Below, piece after piece: positions 1-11,100 of a stretch of 64,000 nt of DNA (positions are counted from its first letter, which is position 1; the number at the start of each line of letters is the position of its first letter). The notes under the pieces are model-generated. The model did no database searches and was not told the origin of the DNA. It saw only the letters and a list, made by a program, of their open reading frames with translations. The DNA is taken from the NCBI RefSeq assembly GCF_025370935.1, contig NC_133493.1, forward strand, positions 10,552,891-10,616,890. The letters run 5' to 3'. The translations under genes and the position numbers were made by a program. Source of the DNA: Choristoneura fumiferana. Taxonomy: Eukaryota > Arthropoda > Insecta > Lepidoptera > Tortricidae.

Positions 1-438
1 CGATGCGGACCCGGCTTTAGCCAATCAAAAAACGCTCTATAACCACGCACGCAAAAAAGTATGCGCGCGCGCGCGCGAAAAAGATGGCGATTGGCTCGGC
101 CGACGTGAAACGACAAGTATGGACGGAAAAACGACTTTCTCACTCTTATTGCGTGGACATAGTGTTTTGCCCTATTCATTGGATTTTTATATTCAAAATA
201 TAGTAAACTTTGATATACACAGTACACTTTGAACACCCTTTAAAAATGTTCAGCCCAACTTATGCAACCCTAAAGCGAACGGTTGTCATTAAGCAAAAAA
301 GTTGGAGTCAACATTATGAATTATGATGAAATAAACTGGATCAAAGGTGCGGACATACTATTAAAATCCGACGCCACGCCACGCTTGCGACACGCCATCC
401 AACGCGTGTCAGTACTAATCACTCCCATATATTTAATA
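1..438. other. No gene seen; GC-rich edge with CCAAT motifs
   Basis: Contains a (GC)n run at 62-77 and CCAAT-like motifs in both senses (AGCCAATCAA, GATTGGCT). It might be promoter DNA of a gene left of the window, but nothing shows a transcript. Confidence 0.3.
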
Positions 439-632
439 CTAGCTGTTGACCGCGACCCCGTCTGCGTAGACTACGTTTATCGCTATCCCGCGGGTACACT
501 ATACATATTTCCGGGGTAAAAAGTCTATCTCCATACCGAATTTCGTATAAGTCGGTTCAGCGGTTGAAGCGTGAAAAGGTAACAGACAGAGTTTCTTTCA
601 CATTTATAATATTACACATTTATTATTTAGGA
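439..632 (-). mobile_element. Short Helitron (TC...CTAG)
   Basis: On the minus strand it begins TCCTAAATAATAAATG and ends CTAG, lying between A (438) and T (633) with no target duplication. The interior matches the other Helitron copies (CCCGCGGG, GGGGTAAAAAG, GCGGTTGAAGCGTG). It carries no gene. Confidence 0.7.
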
Positions 633-1029
633 TGGTTAGTTGCAGATAGACACATGCGTCGGACGACGTGGCGTGGCGTCGCGTTTTAGTAGTATGTTCC
701 CGCCTTTATTTTAAGACTCAATGTGAAAAAAAAACCCAAATTAGTAAAAAAGCGTGACTTACAAGCCATGTAAGGTTCAGTGCTGGAAACGGTCGTAGGC
801 TTGTACGGTGCTCTGAAAGCCACCAAACATGCAAGCAACACAAGCAAAGCGTGTGCGGTTAAAGCGCAAACAAAGTAAACGAAACATTTATTTGTTACTT
901 TACGTAGAAATACACAAAAAAATGAGACCAAACTAATTGCACTCCTAAATCAAGTGTATGCTAAGTTGACCAGCTCAAAATAATATCCAATTCATTCATT
1001 CAGTTCATTCAATTTCTGGGAGGACTAAA
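633..1029. other. No feature recognised
   Basis: AT-rich DNA between a Helitron and a SINE; open frames here are short and not protein-like. Confidence 0.5.
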
Positions 1030-1320
1030 TCAAGATTGGTCTTTGGAGTCATTTTTATTTCAACTCCAAATTTTGTTACTTTTACGGTCATCCCGTAAAA
1101 TCCACATCGAAAATACAAACTGAAACAGATGCACAGAAAAACCAGAAAAAGAGACCAGCGCTGGGAATCGAACCCAGGTCCTCAGCATTCTGTGCTGCGT
1201 GCTATACCGCTACACCACCACTGGACAGGAGTACAGACACAAATTTCTCCTATATATAGCGCTGGTCTCTTTTTCTGGTTTTTCTGTGCATCTAGGTTTC
1301 AGTTTGCATTTTCGATGTAA
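1030..1320 (-). mobile_element. tRNA-derived SINE, family 2, with inverted end
   Basis: The tRNA-like head (minus, about 1158-1229; B box GGTTCGATTCC) is followed by CTTTTTCTGGTTTTTCTGTG. That tail is present again in the opposite sense at 1258-1292, so 1127-1292 can fold into one hairpin. Body block TTACGGTCATCCCGTAAAA lies at about 1080. Confidence 0.75.
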
Positions 1321-2814
1321 ATTAAAATTGTAGATTATTTTTTTGTTGATATACCTTCTCTTGATGTGGGAGTGCGAAATAGGGAATATGCAAGCATTTC
1401 TTTTATTTGTTGGAATATATTTGTATTGTTCCACAAACCGAGTTGTGGAAGATTTTTAAATATCTTAAAAAAATACGAAGATACGGACGATTTAAATTGT
1501 CAGTTAACACAGAGATCTAACATGAACTATGACGGCACCATGGGACGGCACATAACATGACCATAGAAAGCCCATATTTATTTTTTCTTAAAAACGATGA
1601 AATACAAACTTCATTCGCCTGTATCTTCTTTACTTTCAACAAATATTGCAATTGATGATTTTCACGTCATTCGTTTTATTTTCCAGTTAAAAGTTATTTA
1701 AGAGAAAAAATTGTTCCAAGCATATTTCCTATCGTCACGAAAACCTAAAAGAATCGAGTGAAAAGGCTAGCTGTAATTTTTTCCGTACAAGATAAATGAG
1801 GATGGAAGGAACTAGTAACAAAAGCGAAAAAGGAATTGCAAGTTTCATTAAAAGAATTACAGCAAATAATTCCACATTTGGGTAGTTCTGCGAGCGATCA
1901 GTTTTCTGTCGCATATAGGTGTTAATTGTGGATCGATCGAGGTGATGGGGTGACAAATAAAAATGACCAAGTGCGGGTAGTTCGAGATATGAGTGCCGGT
2001 GCTTTTTGTGATCAAGTGCGGCTAGTTCGAAGGACTCGCGCTGCTAGGCAGACTTGACACCCTACACTTCAGTCTACCCGTGACTACGGCCACTGTAATG
2101 TGGTTGAAACGTCGACGTAAGTGGTATTTTGACTAGGAGGATCTATCGCAATGTACTTTTTTACTGTGCCCAGCACATGTTCAAATTGAGCAACAGTTAG
2201 CATAACATTTTAACTACCATCAAATGAAGCAACTTTGCCTTTTTCTTCGTAACTTTGCCCTCAGACCTTTCACTAACAAATCTGTTATTACTATATGAAA
2301 TCTCTCTCAATGAAATTTGTTTAATCAGGAGTTATCAGCCATTTCAGTTTAAAAATTACACACATTGACTTAAAAAGTAGATTATACAAAGTTGCTTGCA
2401 GAAGGCAAAAGGCAAAGATGCCACACTTGAAGGTAATTAAAATGCAAGCACACTATATCTTTTTATAAAAACCTTCCATTCGGAGTGGATCATTTCTTCA
2501 ATATATGCGACAGAGGTTCTCTAATTGTTCTCCGAAAATATTTTGTCTAAACGAGTCATTTTTCAACTGTTTCGTATACTTAGACGATTTTTTTTTTAAA
2601 CTGTAAGTACTTCAGGATTGGTGTAAAACTAAGCTAACATAACCTATAGGGTTCTATAGTATAGTCCTGAAATATATCCTGTAATAGTTTACAGTTTCAG
2701 AAAAAAAACATTCATCCATATGAAACAGTTAAGAAATTAATAATTGGGGGATTTTCGGCAAACAGGATCCCGCGACAGAATAGAATAATATTCGCGGTTG
2801 CAATGCTCGTAGAA
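1321..2814. other. No feature recognised
   Basis: 1.5 kb of unique-looking AT-rich DNA. Short open frames lack protein-like composition. GTGCGGGTAGTTCGA occurs twice within 60 bases near 1972-2030, a small local duplication. Confidence 0.5.
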
Positions 2815-3025
2815 CTACCCATTTCCATTAAGGTGTACCACTACATCGTATCATGCCATGGCCGTAATAGGAACGTATCAGTAACGGAATGTCAAACGCA
2901 TGCGTCACGCGACGGCGACGGTTGCTTACGGAACGTGCTAGTGGACATGTCCCATACTTTTCGATATAATTTTGTCTGAAACGTTGCTATTACATGGTAT
3001 GACACGGTGTAATGAGTAGAATCCT
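2815..3025. repeat. Imperfect inverted-repeat element
   Basis: The left part (ATCGTATCATGCCATGG, GTAATAGGAACG) reappears inverted at the right (CGTTGCTATTACATGGTATG). It looks like an old MITE of about 210 bp; exact ends and target site are unclear. Confidence 0.45.
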
Positions 3026-3029
3026 TTAA

Positions 3030-3611
3030 GAGCGCTTATACCTGCTGAGCTGGCAACGTTGCATTTTTGTTAGTTTTTCTCGATTATTCCATAAAAATTG
3101 AATGAAAATTAAAAATGTGGTCTGTTAGAACTGTTCTTAATATATAAGTTAATGTGTCTATTTCAATAATTATTCGTGATAGACTTTTATTTTCTTTAAA
3201 AACTGATAATAAACATTTGTTATTTTTTTTAAATATAAAAGTCTATCACGAATAATTATTGGAGTAGACACATCCATACTTAATATTATAAATGCGAAAG
3301 TGTGTGTTTGTATATTTGTCCGTCTTTCACGTCGAAACGGAGCGACGGAGCGACATGATTTTTGGCATAGAGATAGTTTATGGGCCAGAGAGCGACATGG
3401 GCTACTTTTTATCCCGGAATAATGCACAGTTCCCGAGGGAACAGCGCGCGATAACCGAATTCCACGCGGGCGAAACCGCGGGCAAAAGCTAGTTAACTTA
3501 TATATTAAGAACAGTTCTATTAGACCACATTTTTCATTTTCATTAAATTTTTATGGAATAATCGAGAACAACAAAAATGCAACGTTGCCAGCTCAGCAGG
3601 TATAAACGCTC
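3030..3611. mobile_element. TTAA-flanked foldback MITE (piggyBac-type) holding a Helitron
   Basis: Arms of about 120 bp at 3030-3150 and 3493-3611 are inverted copies, starting GAGCGCTTATACCTGCTG and its complement, and flanked by TTAA at 3026-3029 and 3612-3615. An inner hairpin at 3151-3272 makes nearly the whole element a palindrome. Without the Helitron it is about 362 bp. TTAA duplication points to piggyBac transposase mobilisation. Confidence 0.75.
3273..3492 (+). mobile_element. Short Helitron inserted into a foldback element
   Basis: 220 bp starting TCCATACTTAATATT and ending AAAAGCTAG. A GC-rich hairpin (CGCGG..CCGCG) stands about 8 bases before the CTAG, as in Helitrons. The host palindrome's other arm shows the empty site, so the ends are exact: insertion was between A and T without duplication. 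No coding capacity; a short open frame inside is meaningless. Confidence 0.9.
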
Positions 3612-3867
3612 TTAAGATAATATAATCATTTAGGAGGTGATAAATATGGATATACTTACGCAGTAGCCACAGTGGGGGTACTGTAGACGCAATGTGTGTT
3701 GTTTGTGGTAGCTAGTTGCAACAGCGGTTGAGTCGTCAGGAACTGATTTTTGAAGTTATACATTGGCTCGAGCAGACTAGAGTTGCGAGCAAAACTCGGG
3801 TAGTTCAGTACTGGAAACGTAAAGCATGTAAGACCGTTAATAGACGAACAAAGAAGAATAATAATAA

Positions 3868-4110
3868 TATCATGGGACACTTGACACCAATTGACCTAGT
3901 CCCAAACTAAGCAAAGCTTGTACTATGGATACTAGGCAACGGATAAACATACTTATATAGATAAATACATACTTAAATACATATTAAACATCCAAGACCC
4001 GAGAATAAACATTCGTATTATTCATACAAATATCTGCCCCGGCCGGGAATCGAACCCGGGACCTCAAGCTTTGTAGTCAGGTTCTTTAACCACGAGGCCA
4101 TCCGGTCGTC
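3868..4110 (-). mobile_element. tRNA-derived SINE, family 1
   Basis: Minus-strand copy with a tRNA-like head at 4040-4110 (A box GGCCTCGTGG, B box GGTTCGATTCC) and a body ending in GTGTCAAGTGTCCCATGATA. Copies of the same family occur at six or more other places. Not a tRNA gene: the body is repeated with the head. Confidence 0.8.
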
Positions 4111-4147
4111 TATATGGTCTAATGTGGACGACTGAAAAAAAAAATCA

Positions 4148-4430
4148 TCATCGTCATCATCATCTCAGCCGTAGGACGTCCACTGTCAGACATAGACCTC
4201 CCCCATAGACCTCCAGTTGCCTCGGTTGGAAGCGGCTTGCATCTACCGTGAACCCGCGACTTTAACCAGAGGCCGCTCGCGATCGCAATCAAATGACAGA
4301 TTTCTCATACAAAAAAGCGTCAGAAACGTTAGAAAATACGGCCGCAGATCATCCGTCCATCTTGTTGGTGGACGAAAAATATTAGCAAAGTTAAAAAGAG
4401 AAGAGAAAAGAAACATCTGTTTGCATGGCC
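4148..4430 (-). mobile_element. RTE-like LINE 3' fragment (untranslatable)
   Basis: (ATC)n then CAGCCGTAGGACGTCCACTG, ACCGTGAACCCGCGACTTTA and ATCTTGTTGGTGGACG. Related pieces: 12220-12350, 42560-42712, 49760-49975. Confidence 0.55.
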
Positions 4431-4433
4431 TTA

Positions 4434-4553
4434 TACTACGAAGTGCAAAATTCGAACTTCGTATGTTGCCGTCCCGCTGACGCTACTATTATATAATACG
4501 AGACTGAGAGGGACGGTACGATACGAACTTCGGTTTTCAAATTTCGAAGTAAC
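4434..4553. repeat. Palindromic MITE (CGAAGTTCGT family), copy 1
   Basis: Arms containing TTCGAACTTCGTAT and ATACGAACTTCGG close on a GTCCCGCTGA/GAGAGGGACGG stem. Five copies of this hairpin are present: also 11353-11470, 29452-29565, 40722-40855, 50142-50250. Confidence 0.7.
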
Positions 4554-4736
4554 TCCCCTGTTACCAGCCAAAGTCACCACTATCGATTTTCGAATTTTGT
4601 ACCTGCCAAAGTTAACACTACATCAAGAATATTATGAAGATCTGGCCGTCGCGGGCTCTTGGTCATTCATTATGAGTGAAAGTCACGAAAATTTAAAACG
4701 TTATACCTCTAAATAGAAGTCGAGGTTTACTATTAC

Positions 4737-5143
4737 TAAAGGGCGGTTGATGGAATATGGTGGCGAGAGCATAAGATGGATAAGACTTTTATTAAACTTC
4801 GATTAATATTTTTGTATAAAATGTATAGTGAGTGATGGTGATAATGCTCCTAATAATGGTTAAGTATCACTTTACGTATAGGCACCTGTTATCTGTAGAT
4901 GTAAAGAGGTAATTTTTTCCTACTAATGGATAAGTGAACTATAAAAAGAAATACTAAAAATATGTAATATAGAAAAAATACGATTACTACAAACAATAAA
5001 TTATCTAACTATTCTAATTACGCGTCTCATTTTTTAAACCTATTAGCTCTAGTCATTAAACGCGATTCATTGTAGTCATATCCATATTACGTATATCGTT
5101 CGACATGATTTTAACGTAAATTGCATCCGTCATCCGCCCACTG
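4737..5143. mobile_element. hAT-type MITE next to the stop codon of gene A
   Basis: 407 bp. Ends TAAAGGGCGG and CCGCCCACTG form inverted repeats that continue inward (GATGGTGGATGCAAT type). ACTATTAC flanks both sides (4729-4736 and 5144-5151), the 8-bp duplication expected of hAT transposases. A sister copy lies at 12820-13181. The right duplication overlaps the last base of the gene A stop codon. Confidence 0.85.
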
Positions 5144-5150
5144 ACTATTA

Positions 5151-8100
5151 CTACAAATCTATGCTATGGTGTAGTGTTGGGTAAAGACTCTCACTCCTTT
5201 CAGACTCCTCGCTGACTTGCACATAAAGCGGCTGCGTGACGTCCCTGGCGGCCATCTTGAACTGGTCGAACGCGTCGTTGATCCGCGGCAGCTCGCAGCG
5301 AGTCTGAGCGCTCATCCTTCTCTCTCGCACCTGCTCCGCTCGGATCTTCTTGTGATAGTATACGGAGGAAGTCGACTCGTGGATGTCTGGGATGGATTCT
5401 GGTACACCTGGAATGAACATTTTTAGTCTAATATCTGGTAGCGTGGTGAACTGTGTTGGTTGTGGTGACAGCTGGATTTGAATGCGTGTTCTTACAGGGT
5501 GGCGGAGGGGCTGCATGAACACGCATTGGTTGCATAAACGTAATTGTTTAGGCTGCGTATCCATCAGAGATGTGCGAAGATGTGATGCAAGGAATGTGTT
5601 TTCATGAATAAATATAAATATCACGGGACAATTCACACCAATTGACCTAGTCCAAAAGTAAGCTTAGCAAAGCTTGTGTTATGGGTACTAAGCAACGGAT
5701 AAATATAATTATATAAATAGACACACACTTAAATACATATTAAACACCCAAGACCCGAGAACAAACATTCGTATTTTTCATACAAATTCTGCCCCGACAC
5801 GGGAATCGAACCCGGGACCTCAAGCTTCGTAGTCAGGTTCTCTAACCACTAGGCCATCTGGACGTCAATAGAACCGCTTCATTTCCATATCCCCGCACAG
5901 CACAGCTCTAGTGGAAACAGCACAATACAATACAATATTTTAACTATGATGATGACGAAACCTTTATACGGTTACTAGCTTTTGCCCGCGGCACCGCCCG
6001 CGTGGAGTTCGGTTATCGCGCGCTGTTCCCTCGGGAACTGTGCATTTTTCCGGGATAAAAAGTAGCCTATATCACTCTCTGGCCCATAAACTATCTCTAA
6101 GCCAAAAATCACGTCGATCCGTCGCTCCGTTTCAACGTGAAAGACGGACAAACATACAAACACACACTGTCGCATTTATATTATTAGTACTATTAATTTA
6201 ACTATGATAATGATGAAACCTTTATACTGTTATACCTTTATATTGTTATAAAGTTAATGATTATATCATGGACAGAGATATTTGGAAATAATTCCGATCC
6301 GCATTAGCGATCCCTTCAAATAGCAAACCTACTGTGTTAAAAATAAAGTTGTGTTAAATACTAACATGAATATATCTGTTTAAAAAATATACCTCGTTGA
6401 GTTTCTTGCCGGATTCTTCTCAACAGAGGCTTTTCCGAACCGGTGGTTAATTTTTTTGACATTCATAAGTGCTTAAATTGCATAAAGATATTTTGACTTT
6501 GACTTTGACACACTTTCGCATTTATATTATTAGTATTATTAATTTAATTATGATAATGATGAAACCAGCAGCAGCAGCAGGTGGTAGGACCTTGTGCAAG
6601 GTCCGCCCGGATTGCTACCACCATCTTGCTCGCTAATCCTGCCGTGAAGCAGCAGTGCTTGCACTGTTGTGTTTCGGCGTGGAGAGTAAGACAGCCGGTG
6701 AAATTACTGGCACTTGAGGTATCCCATCTTAGGCCTCTAGGTTGGCAACGCATCTGCAATCCCCCTGGTGTTGCAGGTGTCTATGGGCGGTGGTGATCTC
6801 TTATCATCAGGAGACCCACTTGCTCGTTTGCCATCCAGTTGAATAAAAAAAAAAACCTTAATACTGTTAAGCCTGCTCGGGTAATAAAGGAAGCTTACCA
6901 GAAGTATTAGGATAGTTCAAACTTTGCATGTCCTGCGTCTCAAAGCTGCTATTCAACAGATCCTGCATAGCAACCTCCATGTTCATCTTAAAGTTACTCA
7001 GCATGGTTTGTTGGCTCTTGTCTTCAGTACGAGGTTTGTGTATGATGGCATTAATTTTTGACAGCTTCCCTTCGCTGTTTCTGACACCGACGCTTTGGAG
7101 GTGGTAGTTTATGTCGGTGCTTATTGGGTAGATGCCGCTCAGGAGTCTTGGTCTTTTGATCAGCATTGGCTGAAAAGGTACAAGCACAGTATAGAAAAAC
7201 CGGCTAAGTGCGAGTCGGACTCGTGCACAAAGGGTTTCGTACAATTATCTATACAACATTAGACATCCATCCCATCAGCAAAAAACGCCAAAAAACACGT
7301 TTGTTGTGTGGGAGCCCCTCTGACGTCATTTTATTTTAATTTAATTATTTATTTTTAAAGGTACTATTCAACAGATCAATGTCGTAACCGCTACTTGATA
7401 TGGCTGTAAATTACCACCGGTTCAGAAAAACCTCTGTTGAGAAGAATCCGGCAAGAAACTCAACGAGGTACCTATATTTTGTGTGTTTTTGTCCTATTTT
7501 CATTGATTGATTGGTTGTCATTGGTTGATTTTGTATGACATCTTATTTAATGTGTTTTGTGGCAATAAATGTTTTTTTCTTTCTTTCTGTATGGGTACGG
7601 AGAGATATAATGGTACGGAACCCTTCATGCGCGAGTCCGACTCGCAATTGGCCGATTCTTCTTATTTTTCCGCCTTTTTTCAAAATTTCAGCAAGAGCCA
7701 GGGCTACAGCACACGTTATCTTACCATTTGTGAAACCGGCACCATCTGCCTATCCTTGGCACTGGACAGTATATTCGGCTTGTACTTCCTCACAATGCGC
7801 ATACTCAGCTGTGTCGCTTCTTGTATCTGGCTTGCTTCATACTTCACCGGGTTAACTGTCTTGATACTGAAGCTTCTTAACACCCTGTCGCTGGTAACAG
7901 GTATAGTGAGCCTGTCATCCTTGATGGGCTGGAGCTGCGAGCGGATGATGGCTTGTCTAACGTCTGGAGTGCAACGGAGGACGATTGGTCTCTTCGGTGT
8001 TATTGTTATTGGTGGTGATGTTTCGCTGTCCGAGGAGTCACCCTGGAATTTTGTTTATTTGTTAATAAATATAATAATAATAATAAAACTTTATTGCCAT

Positions 8101-11100
8101 GCTAGTTAAATTACAAAAAAAAGAAGATAAATAAAACAAAAACTTAAAAACTAATCTTGGCAATATGTACCGGTCTCAGCATATGCTGAAGATAAATCCA
8201 GCGCTGATTTTCAGCCCGGCCCTTCTGACAATAACTTTAAAGAGTAATTGCTTTCACTGGTATGTACAGTCGAGTTCATAATCTTGTGAGCAAAAATTTG
8301 ATCAAAAATATCTGAACACGCTCCTACGCCGTTAACAATAGTCGTGTCCAGATATTTTTGATCAAAAATGTATGAACTCGAGTGTACCAAAATACAATAC
8401 AATACAATAATGACTCTTTATTGATTGAAAATCAACACATAGTAAGCAAACACAGGCAGATAGAGATTATCAAAGGTAAGCAAAAGGCGGTATTATCGCT
8501 TCAGAACCCAAGCCCTCTTGTTCTGAGAGGAGGCCTGTGCCCAGCAGTGGGACGTATATAGGCTGGGATGATGATGATAAATCAATCTGTAGAGCTACAC
8601 GATACTAAAAGTTTGTATAATTAATAGTTTTACCAAAATTTATGTTATATCACATGACTATTACGTATTTTGTCCATTATTCTTTTTATACTTAATTTAT
8701 ATTGATAATTTTCCTCACTTGCACAGATTCAGAAGTAAGAAATGGTGCAAACTCTAAGGACAGCATCAGAAAAGAAGACAACCATCAAAAAGATGGGGTG
8801 GGTGATATAAGCTGATATTCTATTGACAGAGCAGAATGGGGACTGTTGAAGGAAAATGGTTTTATTTTATTTTAGTTTGTTCTAATTAAAAAATAAACTC
8901 AGTGATTTTCTGGGACTTTTGTGTGCAGAAAGCCAGCAAATAGATTATTGGTCCAAAAATTATTATCATGCTAAAAGGGTTTCAGATGTTCTGGCCCCAG
9001 CAATCCTTCCATCCTAAGCTAAATAGATTGTCTACCCGTGGTCTACCCAAATAGTAGTAGATCTAGCCATCTCTTTCTAATGACGGCGTCAGAACGAGAT
9101 GGCTGTATTGCCGCTATTGCTATTGGCCGCCAGTCGTGTATACTATTTGGGTTGAGCTAATGACTGAAAAAAATAGTGAAGCATTGTTCTGAACTTTCTA
9201 ACACACTTGTTGATAACGCAATTTTGCAAATATATGTTGCTAATTAATCTTGTTTTGTATTATTAAGGACTAGTTGAATGCCGCTACATAGTTGGGAAGA
9301 ATTCGTTCATGATTAAAATACCACAAGCGGATAAGTTTGTAGTTAAGTTGAGAGCTTATGATAATAAATTACAGATATGTTTTTTTACAGAAGGAGGCTG
9401 CGATTTACCTGGGTCCCCGTTCGCGATCCATAACACTTTAAGCCATAATGTTATGTTTGTCATAACATAAATAATGATCATTTGCAATACTCTTTTTTTC
9501 TCTAAAGCCATAAAAAATTCAGGATAGTTCCTGGTTAAGTTAGGGTTATTTTTATAGTTGCCGCGAATAGTTGTAATAGCGAATAGTCGAATACCGATTA
9601 ATCGCCATTCCCTATGGCGCATACTCGAATAATTCGCTATTATTATTTGATATTAACAAAGGAATATAAAAAATAGATTATTTGTTATCGAATGTAGGTA
9701 CCTACCTATCACGCTTGTAGAATCATTTATTTTTTTACCTACTGTAATCTAAATTTTTTCGAAGGTTATGAGAAAAGAAAATGAAGTTAGGAAATTGTAT
9801 TGTATTGTAACTCTTTATTGTACATAAAACATATGAAAATTACAATTAACAAGAGAAAGAGATGTACAAAGGAAATCAGTCAATCAGTCTCACATTCTGA
9901 TATTATACTGATTTTTACATTTTTAAATGCTGGCAACCCATTTCTTGTACGTTATATACCTACCTATTTTATTGTATGAAAAAAAAGCGGCATCACACCT
10001 AACCGCCAGTTAACACTAATCAACGGATGGTGAAACAGCCCCTTAATGATAATAATTAATAAGTACTAAACTGTGTGTTTTGTTTTTTAAGAAAAACAAA
10101 GTGAAGATTGTTTTTTGGAATCTTTTGTATTTTTATTTCAATTCCAAATTTTTACTTTTACGTATATTATCCCGTAAACCGAAATTGAAAATACAAACTG
10201 AAACAAGTGCACAGAAAAAACAGAAAAATAAGACCATCACTGGGAATCGAACCCAGGTCCTCGGTAATCCGTACCGCGTGCTATACCGCTACACCACTGA
10301 TGGTCAACGGTACCGACACGAATTTCCTATGCACCTTATATCTCAGCTTGTGTCTTTACTTAGTCACCTAAATTTGAATTAAAATAAAAATACAAAAAGA
10401 TTCCAAAAACCAATCTTATTTGATTGCTTAGAAACGATATCTCTTGTCCGGGTGAGCGTTAGTTCCAAAGGAATGCCGAAAAAGTTTGAGGGCTTACGCA
10501 TAGATGTCGCTAGCGTCGCTGCTTAAGTGACTAAGTAAGAAACACAGCTGAGATATAAGGTGCATAGGGAAATTCGTGTCGGTACCGTTGACCATCAGTG
10601 GTGTAGCGGTATAGCACGCGTACGGATTACCGAGGACCTGGGTTCGATTCCCAGTGATGGTCTTATTTTAATTTTTTCTGTGCATCTGTGTTTCAGTTTG
10701 TATTTCAAAAATAAAGTGATTATTTAAGCCTATAGTTTTTTTTCATTTAAAAGTTTAGACAACTATTCGCCGCATGTCGAATAATAGACATTATTATTAG
10801 ATATTCGACGAATAGCAAAAAAAATTCGAATAATGCCGAATACCGAATAATAGCGAATATTCGCGGCAACTCTAGTTATTTTATAACAATCAGGAACTAT
10901 TTACATACAGTTTACAAGAAAAAAGTTACCTTGCTCACCCGCAACCTTACAGTACGTCTATGTAACAAATGTGTGTTCAGGCAGCTCCTCTACTTCCACA
11001 CTACACTCAATGTTTGTACGTGTGTTCTTATCTTACAGTGTGGAAATGGAGGAACTACATGACCACACATTGTTACATGGACGTAGCTATTGTAAGGTCA

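Noticed and set aside
3292..3492. Similar short open frames at 3292, 5975 and 37017 as a small gene family
   Set aside because: They are the interior of the same short Helitron read in one frame; similarity is due to the DNA repeat.
4217..4480. 87-codon frame near gene A
   Set aside because: It spans an RTE-like fragment and a palindromic MITE.
7507..8109. 200-codon plus-strand open frame with hydrophobic stretches
   Set aside because: It is the shadow of the third exon of gene A (7725-8042, minus), whose phases agree with both neighbouring exons; the 3' part is repeat tail.
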